From the NCBI RefSeq assembly GCF_001425055.1, contig NZ_LMDK01000017.1:321502-385501 (forward strand): 64,000 bases of DNA, read 5' to 3'. Below are positions 8,602 through 16,552 of the stretch, in pieces (within the stretch, counting starts at the first letter, position 1; the number at the start of each line of letters is the position of its first letter). The notes below the pieces were generated by a model. That model had not been told where the DNA came from, searched no databases, and was given only the letters and a program-made list of their open reading frames with translations. The stretch is from Pelomonas sp. Root1237 (GTDB lineage: Bacteria > Pseudomonadota > Gammaproteobacteria > Burkholderiales > Burkholderiaceae_C). The position numbers and the translations under genes were made by a program.

Positions 8602-11600
8602 TTACTGAGCGACGCCGTCGGCCAGCTTGGCCGCCACGGTGTTGGGCTCGTTGAGCACCGGCACAACGCCGTCGGTCGACACACGCACCACGGTCGTCGT
8701 CTGGGCCACACCACCTGCATCGAGCAGCTGGAAGGCGCCGACATAGCGCTTGCCCGTTGCCAGGCCCGACCAGGTCAGGCCGACGGTGGCCGTGCTGCCG
8801 GCATAGACCTGCGAAGGCATGGCCATCCTCAGGCCAGCGCCGTCACCGGCCTTGACGATCCAGCTCGACAGCGTATGGGTCATGGCAGCACTGCCGCCGT
8901 AAGCCACCACGCAGACCTTGTAGGTGCCTGCGGCAGGTGCGAGCACCTGCACCGTCTCGTTGGAACCGTCATTGCCCGAGTACGCCGAGGTGGTGTTGTT
9001 CGGGTAGAGCAGCATCATGTCGTTGTCGTCGCCGGCGGCACCGACATCAACATCGCGCAGACCGAAGCGCGCCACCAGGGTGTTGGCCGGAACGCTGAAG
9101 CTGTAGACCTTGACGTTGGCGGTGTCGGCACCGGCCTGGCAGATGGCCTTGAGCTGGGCGCTGCTGGTGGCCTTCTGAGCCAGGGTGGCCGGCGCGGACA
9201 GCGTCACTTCCTTCATACCGCCTGCCGACGAGCCCATGCGGCCAGCGAAGCCGGTGCGGACCGTGAACAGCTTGGTGCCGGAAACCGTGGTGCCGGTGAA
9301 CTCAGCCGGGGCCGAGATCGCCTTGCCCACCTTGGCCTGGATGGGCGAACGCACGGTGTGCGTGCCGTCGTTCCACACCAGCTGGCCATAGTTCCAAACA
9401 CCTTCGGTGGCGGTCGTCGTGGTCAGCTTGACCGTGAAGGCGGCCGAAGCGCCCGGGGCCAGGGTCAGCGAGGACGGCGTCACGACGGTCGTGAAGCCCG
9501 GCACGCTGGCGGTGGCGTTGTAGGTGGCACTGCTGCTACCCACATTGGTAACCGTGCGCGGGAAGGTGACGGAGCCGATGACGGTACCGGCCGTCATCGT
9601 CGCCAGGTTCAGGTCGGACGTCTCGGAGAGCGTGCCGATGTTCGTGCAGTCGCTGGCCGGCACCACCGCAGCCTTGTTCACCTTGCACTGGTACTTGACC
9701 CAGTCGTTCTTGCCCGAGTTGTAGACCAGGCCGGGGTCGGTGGCGCTATTTGCCTGCACGTGGCCCGAGCCTTGCGACCAGGGCAGCAGGCCGTTGGACA
9801 GGCCGGCCAGACCGTCGTTGAGCGTCGAGTAGGCCGTGGTCATCAGCGCCGACTTGATGGCGCCGGGGCCCCAGGTCGGGTGAGCCTGCTTGAGCAGCAG
9901 GGCCAAGCCAGCCACGTGCGGGCTGGACATGGACGTGCCCTGGTAGGACGCCCATGCCGGTCCGGGCACCAGCGTGCCGGCGGCGACGGCGTCACGGTCA
10001 CCCTGGCTCAGGGCCGGGGTGACCTGGGCGATGACGTCCACGCCCGGTGCCGTCACATCGGGCTTGAGGACGTTGCTGTCACCGGCGTTCGGGCCACGCG
10101 ACGAGAAGTTGGCCATGATCGGCGCCGGGGCGGTGCCGATGTAGAACTTGCTGATGCTGGCGGTCGCGCCGGCCGTCTGGGCATAGGTCTTGATCGCAGC
10201 GCCGTCGGCGGTCGTGACGTGCACGGTCGGCACCGAATGGGCCTCGGCCACCAGGCCAGCGCCGTTGTCCTGCATGATCATGCCGACGCCACCGGCGTTC
10301 AGCACGGCCAGGCTCTTGTCGACACGGGCATTGGTGCCGCGCGTGCAGACCACGATCTTGCCGGCCACCTTGGCGGGGTCCAGTTCGAGCGGGTTGCTGA
10401 AGCACAGGTTCAGGTTGGCACTGGCACCGGCAACGCCCGCATCCTCGGCGCGGATGATGAGCTGGTTGTTCACTTCTGCCAGGCTGTTCAGCGAGGCGCC
10501 GGTGTACTTGGCGGCATTGCCCAGCGTGGCGTCGCCGTTGAAGGCGCGGTCATGCGTGGATGCGGCCACCGTCGTCAGCCACGGGCTGATGTGGGCGACA
10601 GCCTGGCCGGGGCCGCTGTTGCCTGCCGAAGCAGCGACGAAGACGCCGGCGATCGAGGCGCGGTAGAAGGCTTGCTCGACGGGGTCGTTGACCGAGGTCT
10701 GCGAGCCGCTGATGGAGAAGTTGATGACGTTGACGCCATCCGCCACGGCCTTGTCGATGGCGGCCACCGAGTCGGTGGTGAAGCAGCTGTTGGTGCTGCC
10801 GGTGCCGTCGGTGGCGGCCACGTCCACATAGGTGTAGCAGACCTTGTAGGAAGCCACGCGAGCGCGCGGCGCCATGCCCGAGGCCTGACCCAGGGCGATG
10901 CCGTTGACGATGGCCGTGACATTGGAGTTGCCCGCCGCCGTGGAGGCGGTGTGGTCACCGTGGCCACCGTGGCCGGTCGCACCGCCCAGGTCATCGCGGC
11001 CCGAGGCGAACGACGTCCAGTGCGGGGTCCGGCCGGAGGCGACGAAGCCCGCGTTGAAGTGCTGGAGGCCGATCAGCTTGTTGTTGCAATGCTTGGCGGG
11101 GTCGATGCCCTCGCCAGCCACGCAGCCACCGGTATAGGTGGCGGGCTTGGGGCCATAGACCAGGGTGTCGGCCGGGTTGTTGCTCGGCACGCCGTTGGCA
11201 TCGACACGGTCGAAGAAGGCGGGGTTCTCGGGCCAGATGCCCAGGTCGACGACGCCGATCACCAGGTTCTCGCCCTTGATGGCAGAGCCGCCGGCGGTCT
11301 GCGACCACAGGCCGCCCGGGGCGGTCAGGCCCAGGAACTTGCTGGTGGAGATGGTGTCGAGCTTGCGGGCTTCGTCCTGCCACAGGCCGACGACCTGGCT
11401 GTTGGTGCTCAGCGAGCGGGCTTCGTCATCCGTCAGGCTGGCGGCAAAACCGTTGAACACGGTCTTGTAGGTCGCCAGGACGGGCGCATTGCCGACCAAG
11501 GAGATCACATTGCTTTGCTGCTGGCTCAGATAGCTGATGTAGGCCTGCACGGCAGCGCTGCCGTACTTGAAGGTTTCACCGGCTGCCGGTTGGGTGGCGG

Positions 11601-11751
11601 CCAGGCCTGACACCGTGCCCTGGTAGGAGGCAGCGGGTTCGTCCTTGAGCTGGACGATGTAGGTCTTGCGATCCTGCGCAAAGGAGCTTGTGGCCAAACC
11701 TGAGAGCAGAACCAGCGTCGCCAGTGCGGCGGGCTTGAGTTTCATCTTCAT
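8602..11751 (-). CDS. Secreted subtilisin-like S8 serine protease, multidomain
   Basis: The 1049-residue precursor has a signal peptide (about 1-25, ending SSFA), an inhibitor I9 prodomain (YIVQLKDEP onwards), then an S8 catalytic domain. The triad is Asp169 in VVDLGIWPE (Leu where DTG is usual), His267 in HGDHTAST and Ser607 in GTSMSSPHVAG; the oxyanion Asn lies in ASAGNSGPG. A PA domain is inserted between His and Ser (about 425-530). An Fn3-like domain and a pre-peptidase C-terminal domain follow. This order is that of plant-type subtilases (cucumisin-like) found in betaproteobacteria. I prefer the Met at 11751, seven codons after the first in-frame ATG, because AAGGA precedes it by 8 nt. 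It is co-oriented with the PEP-CTERM gene 29 bp upstream and may be exported by the neighbouring T2SS-like machine. Confidence 0.93.
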   Translation of the reverse strand: MKMKLKPAALATLVLLSGLATSSFAQDRKTYIVQLKDEPAASYQGTVSGLAATQPAAGETFKYGSAAVQAYISYLSQQQSNVISLVGNAPVLATYKTVFNGFAASLTDDEARSLSTNSQVVGLWQDEARKLDTISTSKFLGLTAPGGLWSQTAGGSAIKGENLVIGVVDLGIWPENPAFFDRVDANGVPSNNPADTLVYGPKPATYTGGCVAGEGIDPAKHCNNKLIGLQHFNAGFVASGRTPHWTSFASGRDDLGGATGHGGHGDHTASTAAGNSNVTAIVNGIALGQASGMAPRARVASYKVCYTYVDVAATDGTGSTNSCFTTDSVAAIDKAVADGVNVINFSISGSQTSVNDPVEQAFYRASIAGVFVAASAGNSGPGQAVAHISPWLTTVAASTHDRAFNGDATLGNAAKYTGASLNSLAEVNNQLIIRAEDAGVAGASANLNLCFSNPLELDPAKVAGKIVVCTRGTNARVDKSLAVLNAGGVGMIMQDNGAGLVAEAHSVPTVHVTTADGAAIKTYAQTAGATASISKFYIGTAPAPIMANFSSRGPNAGDSNVLKPDVTAPGVDVIAQVTPALSQGDRDAVAAGTLVPGPAWASYQGTSMSSPHVAGLALLLKQAHPTWGPGAIKSALMTTAYSTLNDGLAGLSNGLLPWSQGSGHVQANSATDPGLVYNSGKNDWVKYQCKVNKAAVVPASDCTNIGTLSETSDLNLATMTAGTVIGSVTFPRTVTNVGSSSATYNATASVPGFTTVVTPSSLTLAPGASAAFTVKLTTTTATEGVWNYGQLVWNDGTHTVRSPIQAKVGKAISAPAEFTGTTVSGTKLFTVRTGFAGRMGSSAGGMKEVTLSAPATLAQKATSSAQLKAICQAGADTANVKVYSFSVPANTLVARFGLRDVDVGAAGDDNDMMLLYPNNTTSAYSGNDGSNETVQVLAPAAGTYKVCVVAYGGSAAMTHTLSSWIVKAGDGAGLRMAMPSQVYAGSTATVGLTWSGLATGKRYVGAFQLLDAGGVAQTTTVVRVSTDGVVPVLNEPNTVAAKLADGVAQ

Positions 11752-11780
11752 CAAAGAGTCCTTTCGATGCAAACGGCGGA

Positions 11781-12539
11781 TCAGACAGCGCGACGGCGGC
11801 TGGCCCGGAAGGCGGCAAGGCCGGCGACGCTCAGCAGAGCGAGGCTGGCGGGCTCGGGCACGTGCTCGATGACGACGTCATCCAGCGCGAACTGAGCTCG
11901 GTCGGTGCCAAAGGCCGTGCAGCTGCCGGTGGTGCCCGGCGTGGGGCAGGCGAAGCCGAAGGCGTAGACATAGTCCCACTCGGTGTTGCCGAAGGCGCCG
12001 GTGCTGTAGGTTCCGAAGTTCAGGTTGCCCGCCGCGTCCAGGCCGGTCAGCGCGAAGGTGGCGGTGGTCGACACGCCATTGCGCACACCTTGCAGGCGTA
12101 CGAAGCCGGGGGTCGCGGCGATGGGGTCGCCATTGCCGATGAAGCTTGCCTTGAAGCTCTTGATCGAGAAGCGGAAGCCGTCGTTGGCGCCGAACAGCAG
12201 CACGGCGTCATCCAGCAGACCGATGTAGGTGCTGGCGTTGTTCACGGGGCACTGCGCACCAAAGCAATCCGCACCTGCGGCCATCACGCCAACGAGATCT
12301 GCCGGCTGCGCAAGGGCGCTGTTGGAGAACGGGTCGAAGAACATCGTGTGGCCGGCGATACCCGGCTGATAGAACTCGTCGCCATTGCCCAGCAGCGGCA
12401 AACCCGGGTACGACAGGAAGGGCGAGCCGTCGATCGGCGTCTCGAAATCGATGGTCGAGCGCAGCACGCCCGCCTGGGCGCCCATCGACGCCGTGAATGC
12501 GGCCGCGGCCAGCGCGACCAAGGTCAATACCTTCTTCAT
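11781..12539 (-). CDS. PEP-CTERM sorting-domain protein
   Basis: The 252-residue protein has a signal peptide (MKKVLTLVALAAAAFTASM) and a C-terminal tripartite sorting signal: VPEPAS, a hydrophobic helix (LALLSVAGLAAF), and the basic tail RASRRR. Such tails are processed by an exosortase (EpsH/XrtA), usually encoded elsewhere with an exopolysaccharide cluster. The mature part is beta-rich and rich in Gly/Phe/Asp, with the phrase FALDDVVIEHVPEP just before the signal, typical of secreted PEP-CTERM proteins. It lies 29 bp upstream of the protease gene in the same direction, so the two may be co-transcribed. No exosortase gene is visible in this window. Confidence 0.93.
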   Translation of the reverse strand: MKKVLTLVALAAAAFTASMGAQAGVLRSTIDFETPIDGSPFLSYPGLPLLGNGDEFYQPGIAGHTMFFDPFSNSALAQPADLVGVMAAGADCFGAQCPVNNASTYIGLLDDAVLLFGANDGFRFSIKSFKASFIGNGDPIAATPGFVRLQGVRNGVSTTATFALTGLDAAGNLNFGTYSTGAFGNTEWDYVYAFGFACPTPGTTGSCTAFGTDRAQFALDDVVIEHVPEPASLALLSVAGLAAFRASRRRAV

Positions 12540-12643
12540 TTAACTACCCACTTTCTTTGATCAGTTGAATCTACCGAGCAGGCGGGGCAGCGCCGAAGGC
12601 ACCGCGGCATCGTCGACGGCGTGGGCCGTGTTGATGTCCTGCC

Positions 12644-12662
12644 AATGGACAAAGCGTCCATT
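12644..12662. promoter_or_regulatory. Inverted repeat upstream of the PEP-CTERM gene
   Basis: AATGGAC (12644-12650) and GTCCATT (12656-12662) form a perfect 7-bp inverted repeat around a 5-nt centre, about 105 bp upstream of the PEP-CTERM start. It is a plausible operator. I did not find a sigma-54 consensus here, although PEP-CTERM genes in other organisms often have one. Confidence 0.35.
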
Positions 12663-12733
12663 TAGGCGGCCGATTCTGTGCGAGCAGGATTTCACGGCCA
12701 TCCCCAGTTGCCCGGCATCCAAGCAAGGGGGGA

Positions 12734-12784
12734 ACGGGTATTCACCGAGTCAGCAGACTTGACTAACCCGTATGAAATTTCATA
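12734..12784. other. Nested hairpin plus 14-bp palindrome after the secretion operon
   Basis: ACGGGT (12734-12739) pairs with ACCCGT (12766-12771), and between them TGACT/AGTCA can pair too, giving a two-part hairpin that may end the secretion operon transcript. Next to it, TATGAAATTTCATA (12771-12784) is a perfect palindrome 7 bp after the last stop codon. No T-run follows, so a terminator role is uncertain. A TTGACT-17-ATAGGA pair on the plus strand overlaps the palindrome but faces no gene. Confidence 0.35.
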
Positions 12785-12791
12785 GGACAAA

Positions 12792-13313
12792 TCACCTTGA
12801 CGCGCCACTGGCCGCTGAGGCAGCCGAAGCGGGGTCGGCGGGCAGTTGCAGGTTGGCCACGGTGCGTGGCGAGAAGAGCAGGTCGCGCGCAATCCGGACC
12901 GGCAAGCCGTCCGGGCCAACCTCGCGCAGCAACGCATGCTCAGAGCGGCTGCGCACGGCACTGAACGCGCCGGGCTGGCCGGGTTCGGCCACCAGCTCCC
13001 AGTCCGCCTTGCCGGTGAAGGGGTCCTCATAGGCGCGGCGCAGATGGCGCCGCGGCTTCGGTACGCGGTTGTCGATGAGCAGGTCGTCCAGGCTGCGCGG
13101 GTATTGCTGCGGCGGGTTGGGCGTGGCCGCCGCATAGGCCACGATGGCGCGCGCGATCTCGCCGCCGCGGAACAGCAACTCCCGCTCGCGCTCGCGCTGG
13201 GCCGCCGTGCTCCAGGCCTGGCCCAGGGCTGCCAGGCCCGCCGCGGTCAACGCGACGAGGAAGAGCACCGCGAGGTAGGAATAGCCCCGCGCGCGGCTGC
13301 TACCAGTCCGCAT
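12792..13313 (-). CDS. Type II secretion pseudopilin-like protein without the +5 glutamate
   Basis: This is the last gene of the secretion operon, 173 residues if begun at the ATG at 13313 (14-bp overlap with the upstream gene). A short basic leader ends in ARG, followed by YSYLAVLFLVALTAAGLAAL, the position and shape of a prepilin N-terminal helix. The conserved Glu at +5 is missing, as in GspK-like minor pseudopilins that cap the pilus. The globular part contains the pseudopilin phrases YPRSLDDLLIDNR and YEDPFTGKADW. The tail is alanine/serine rich. The likely role is a minor pseudopilin, GspK-like in position only; it is far shorter than true GspK (about 300). Confidence 0.72.
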   Translation of the reverse strand: MRTGSSRARGYSYLAVLFLVALTAAGLAALGQAWSTAAQRERERELLFRGGEIARAIVAYAAATPNPPQQYPRSLDDLLIDNRVPKPRRHLRRAYEDPFTGKADWELVAEPGQPGAFSAVRSRSEHALLREVGPDGLPVRIARDLLFSPRTVANLQLPADPASAASAASGASR

Positions 13314-13680
13314 AGAGCCTGCCGTCCGCCGAGCGCCCGGCGGCGCCGCTGCGCACATCCCAGACCCGGCCGCTGGCCTGCATCTCAGTCGGTGGCGGCA
13401 GCTCGATCCAGGTCTCGCGGCTGGCGGTCAGCGGGTCCTCGGGAATGCCGCGGATATAGCGCGCCGCGGCCAGCTCCTGCAGGGACTCGGGATACCGGCC
13501 CTTGTCGGCGGCGTACTGGTCGATGGCATCGCGCATCGTCGTCAACGACTGCAGCAGGGCCGTCTCCTTGCTCTTGTGCAGCGACGTGAAGTAGCGCGGC
13601 GCGGCAATGGACGCCAGCAGTGCCACGATGGCCATGACGACGATCAGTTCGATGAGGGTGAAGCCGCGTTGCCTGGCCAT
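13300..13680 (-). CDS. Type II secretion pseudopilin, GspG/H-like (126 aa)
   Basis: A six-residue leader MARQRG precedes the prepilin cleavage site and FTLIELIVVMAIVALLASIAAP, with Glu at +5, so this is a normal class-III prepilin processed by GspO/PilD (not encoded here). The globular part has the GspG-type phrases YAADKGRYPESLQEL, IRGIPEDPLT and W-DVRSG. It ends with YADW, similar to the ends of its two paralogues in the operon (KDW, TSW). The ATG overlaps the upstream stop by one base (TAATG) and the 3' end overlaps the next gene by 14 bp, consistent with a single coupled operon. Confidence 0.85.
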   Translation of the reverse strand: MARQRGFTLIELIVVMAIVALLASIAAPRYFTSLHKSKETALLQSLTTMRDAIDQYAADKGRYPESLQELAAARYIRGIPEDPLTASRETWIELPPPTEMQASGRVWDVRSGAAGRSADGRLYADW

Positions 13681-14303
13681 TACCAGTCCTTCAGCTTGCT
13701 GCCATCGAGCGCCTTGCGCTCCGAGCGCGAGTAGACGTCGAAGACGTCCTTGCCCGCACGCGGGTCGTCGGGCGGGCTGTCGTAAGCGCGCAGGCCCCAG
13801 GTCTCGGCCGCGCTCAGCTCTGCAGGCGCGAAGGGGTCGCGCGGCAGGCGGCGCAGGAAATAGATCTTGCGGCCGTTGGGCGACTTGGCATCGGCCACGC
13901 CGTCGACCAGCAGCTGCAGCTTCTGTGGGTAGCCGCTGTCCTCGGGGCTTTGCACGATGCTGCCGGTCTCGGTGGCGCGCTTGTAGGCGTCCAGCGCCTC
14001 GCGCAGCGTGCGCAGCGACTGGCGCAGCTCGTGCTCGCGGCTGCGCTGCACCGACATCTCGAGCAAGGGCCGCGCGGCAGACGCGAGCACGCCCAGCATG
14101 GCCAGCACGACCAGCATCTCGATCAGCGTAAAGCCACGAACAAAACCCGCGTGACGCCCGCGGGCCGAGCGCCGGGCCGCTCCCAAGCCGGCCAGTTCTG
14201 GCGATGCTGGCCGGTCAAGCCGGCAAGCATCGCCGTCCCCTCGGGGGACCGACCGGATTCGCCCGCGTTCAGCGGCGCGAAGCAGGGCGAGGGGCAGTTT
14301 CAC
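13680..14303 (-). CDS. Type II secretion pseudopilin with repeat-encoded long leader
   Basis: The prepilin site is G57/F58 in FVRGFTLIEMLVVLAML, with Glu at +5, followed by a GspG-like domain (phrases YPQKLQLLVDGVAD, YFLRRLPRDPF). The leader is 57 residues, versus the usual 5-25. The only supported start is the GTG at 14303, which overlaps the gspD stop (GTGA) with GAGG upstream; there is no ATG or GTG nearer the cleavage site (a TTG at residue 40 lacks a ribosome-binding site). Residues about 3-47 are encoded by copy A of the dispersed repeat (14162-14296), read in frame. The mature pseudopilin would be unaffected if the leader is still cleaved. Confidence 0.78.
   Translation of the reverse strand: MKLPLALLRAAERGRIRSVPRGDGDACRLDRPASPELAGLGAARRSARGRHAGFVRGFTLIEMLVVLAMLGVLASAARPLLEMSVQRSREHELRQSLRTLREALDAYKRATETGSIVQSPEDSGYPQKLQLLVDGVADAKSPNGRKIYFLRRLPRDPFAPAELSAAETWGLRAYDSPPDDPRAGKDVFDVYSRSERKALDGSKLKDW
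14162..14296 (+). repeat. Dispersed hairpin repeat, copy A (short form, inside a pseudopilin gene)
   Basis: It shares the opening GGCCGAGCGCCGGGCCGCTC, the block GCAAGCATCGCCGTCCCC and the closing GGGCGAGGGGC with copies at 25463, 30634 and (inverted) 23586. The hairpin GCGATGCT...AGCATCGC with an inner GCCGG/CCGGC stem replaces the GCTTGCGGC stem of the other copies. It lacks the ~80-bp middle section of the long form. It lies wholly inside the 5' coding part of the pseudopilin gene. Confidence 0.85.
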
Positions 14304-16552
14304 CTTACCGCCTCGACGGTCAGCAGGCCCGAGCCTTCAAGTCGCACCGATGCCGATTCGCCATTCAGTCCGCTGGCCGACAGCGAACTGACACCGATGT
14401 TGAGCACCTGGCCTGCCGCCGGCGGCAGGGCGCGGAAAGCGACTACGCGCTCGCCGCGTGGCGCCAGCTCGACGGGATAGCGCCCGGGCGTGACGCCCTG
14501 CAGGGGCTGGGCCGGCGTGAGTTTGGCCGCGTCGTATTCCAGCTCGCCCTTGATCTGCAGGCCGCTGTCGTTCTTCAACGCGACGGAGACGGTACCGCCG
14601 GCCGGGATCTGCGGCGTCACGTCCAGCTTCAGCAGGGCCTCGGCAGAGGCCGCGCTGGGCTGCGCTTGCGCGGCCGGCGCGGCGGCGCCGCCACTGCTGG
14701 GCGCCACGCCGACCCGGGCATCGCGCCGCAGCAGGCTGCTGAAGGCGCCGGGGCTGGCATCGGTGCCGCTGGCCAGGCGCGTGAGGGACGCATCGGGCAC
14801 GGCCAGGTTGCGCACCACGCGCGGCGTGATCAGCAACACCACCTCGGTCTTGTTGCGCGTGTCGGTCTGGGTGCCGAACAGGCGGCCCAGCACGGGGATG
14901 CGCGACAGGCCCGGGATGCCGGTGCCGCTCTTGCGGTCCTCGTCGTTGATGAGGCCGGCCAGCACCTGCGTCTCGCCGTCAGCCAGGCGCAGCACGGTGG
15001 AGGTGTTGCGGGTGCCGATTTCGTAGGCCGTCGTGCCGCCGGGGCCGGTGACCTGGCGGATCAGGTTGCTGACCTCCAGGCCGATCTTGATGACGACGTC
15101 GTTGTCGAGCTGGATGGTGGGCTCGACGTCGAGCTTCAAGCCGACGTCCAGGTAGCTGACCGAGGCCGCGACGGACGTAGAGCCGGTGAAGTTGGTCGTC
15201 GTCGTGAACACCGGCAGCTTCTGGCCGATGTGGACCTTGGCCTTGTCGCGGTTGCGCACGCGGATCTTGGGATTGGCCAGGATGTTGGAGTTGCCGGCCG
15301 TGCCACGCAGCGTGGCGATCACGGTCGGGTTGGCAATGCTGGCGCGGAAGTTGATGGGGTTCCTGCCGCCGATGAAGACGCGCGACGGGATCGCGCCGGT
15401 GGCATCGCTGATGCCCAGCTGCATCTCCTCCGGCCACTGCAGGCCCAGCGAGTCGACCTGGTCGGTGGCCAGCTCCATGACCTCGACCTCGAGCATGACT
15501 TCGGGCTCGGGCAGGTCGACCGAGGCGATGAGCTTTTCCACCAGGCGCAGCACCTCGGGCGTGTCGCGCACGATGAGCAGGTTCAGGCGCTCGTCGATGT
15601 GGATGTCACGCACCTTGGCAATCGTGCGCACCATGGCCTGCACCTGCTTCACGTCGGCGTTGGTCAGGTAGAGGGTGCGGGTGATCAGCTCCTGGTGCTC
15701 GCGCTGCTTGGCGGCCGTGTTGGGGAAGATCAGCACCGAAGTTTCGTTGAGCAGCTTGCGGTCCAGCTGCTGGGTGCCGAGGATGACGCGCATGGCCTCG
15801 TCCATCGTCACGTTGCGCAGGAAGACGGTCACGCGGGCATCGGCGCGCACGTCCTTGTCGAAGACGAAGTTGACGCCGCTGGAGCGGGCCAGCGCCTCGA
15901 AGACCTGGCGCAGCGGCGCCTCGCGGAACTCCAGCGTGACCGGCTTCTGGAAGGCCGGGCCCAGCTCGCCGACCGCCGCTTCCAGCGGCCGCGCCTGGGC
16001 GACCTGGCTGGCCAGCAGGCGGGCGCCGGGATGCTGGGGCGACTCGGCCAGGATCTCGCGGGCCACGCCTTCAGCGCGCTCAAGGCGGCCCTCCTTCAGC
16101 GCCGCGCGGCCGGTGGCCAGCTGGGCATCCTGGCGGCGGCTGCGTTCCACCTCGGTGGTCAAGGCGACCAGGCGCGGGTGCTTGGCGTCGGCCAGTGCCA
16201 GCTGGCTCAGCAGGGCTGAGGCCTCGTCCCAGCGGCCGGCGCCGCGCAGGGCCTCGATCTGCAGGATGAGGCGGGCCGTCGCCTGTTCGCGGGCGCGCAC
16301 CTGGGCGGCGCGCAATTGCGGGTCGTTCGGGTCCTTGGCACGGGCATCGTCCAGCACACGCAGGGCGGCCGGCCACTGGTTGCTGCGGCCGAGGTCTTCG
16401 GCCTGGCGCAACGCCGGGTTGGCGCAAGCCACGAGCAGCACAGTCACAAATGCCCCAAGGACGACGTGGAACGTCGTCCGCCCCCCGAGGGGAGCGAGAA
16501 AACTTGGGGCGGCCCGGCGTTTTCCCGGGAAGAGAAGGAAGAGCTGCTTCAT
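14300..16552 (-). CDS. gspD: Type II secretion secretin GspD-like lipoprotein with TPR and cohesin-like domains
   Basis: The 750-residue outer-membrane secretin forms the channel of the secretion machine. In order: lipoprotein signal peptide with lipobox LVAC (Cys43), TPR-like helices (about 45-205), an STN/N0 domain (FQKPVTLEFREAPLRQVFEAL), an N1-type domain with TRTLYLTNADVKQV, the secretin core (VMLEVEVMELA to VVLLITPRVVRNL), and a C-terminal cohesin-like domain (about 630-745). This MshL/PilQ-like layout differs from classical GspD. The ATG at 16552 overlaps the upstream stop (ATGA). Residues about 9-33 come from an in-frame repeat (16453-16529), giving a long n-region before the hydrophobic GAFVTVLLVAC. 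No GspS-type pilotin is visible; the lipid anchor may replace it. Confidence 0.88.
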   Translation of the reverse strand: MKQLFLLFPGKRRAAPSFLAPLGGRTTFHVVLGAFVTVLLVACANPALRQAEDLGRSNQWPAALRVLDDARAKDPNDPQLRAAQVRAREQATARLILQIEALRGAGRWDEASALLSQLALADAKHPRLVALTTEVERSRRQDAQLATGRAALKEGRLERAEGVAREILAESPQHPGARLLASQVAQARPLEAAVGELGPAFQKPVTLEFREAPLRQVFEALARSSGVNFVFDKDVRADARVTVFLRNVTMDEAMRVILGTQQLDRKLLNETSVLIFPNTAAKQREHQELITRTLYLTNADVKQVQAMVRTIAKVRDIHIDERLNLLIVRDTPEVLRLVEKLIASVDLPEPEVMLEVEVMELATDQVDSLGLQWPEEMQLGISDATGAIPSRVFIGGRNPINFRASIANPTVIATLRGTAGNSNILANPKIRVRNRDKAKVHIGQKLPVFTTTTNFTGSTSVAASVSYLDVGLKLDVEPTIQLDNDVVIKIGLEVSNLIRQVTGPGGTTAYEIGTRNTSTVLRLADGETQVLAGLINDEDRKSGTGIPGLSRIPVLGRLFGTQTDTRNKTEVVLLITPRVVRNLAVPDASLTRLASGTDASPGAFSSLLRRDARVGVAPSSGGAAAPAAQAQPSAASAEALLKLDVTPQIPAGGTVSVALKNDSGLQIKGELEYDAAKLTPAQPLQGVTPGRYPVELAPRGERVVAFRALPPAAGQVLNIGVSSLSASGLNGESASVRLEGSGLLTVEAVR
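16453..16529 (-). repeat. Diverged repeat, copy E (inside the gspD signal-peptide region)
   Basis: Read on the minus strand it begins CGCCGGGCCGCCCCAAG and continues to CTCCCCTCGGGGG, the same core blocks as copies A-D but without the central hairpin. It then has its own perfect hairpin: GGACGACGT (16459-16467) and ACGTCGTCC (16471-16479). CCCCAAG (16453-16459) and CTTGGGG (16503-16509) also pair. It is about 77 bp long and read in frame within gspD. Confidence 0.6.

Noticed and set aside
8425-11610. A 1061-codon open frame on the plus strand opposite the S8 protease
   Set aside because: Its translation is rich in His/Arg/Gly with no domain, and it mirrors codon usage of the real gene; long antisense frames are expected at this GC content.
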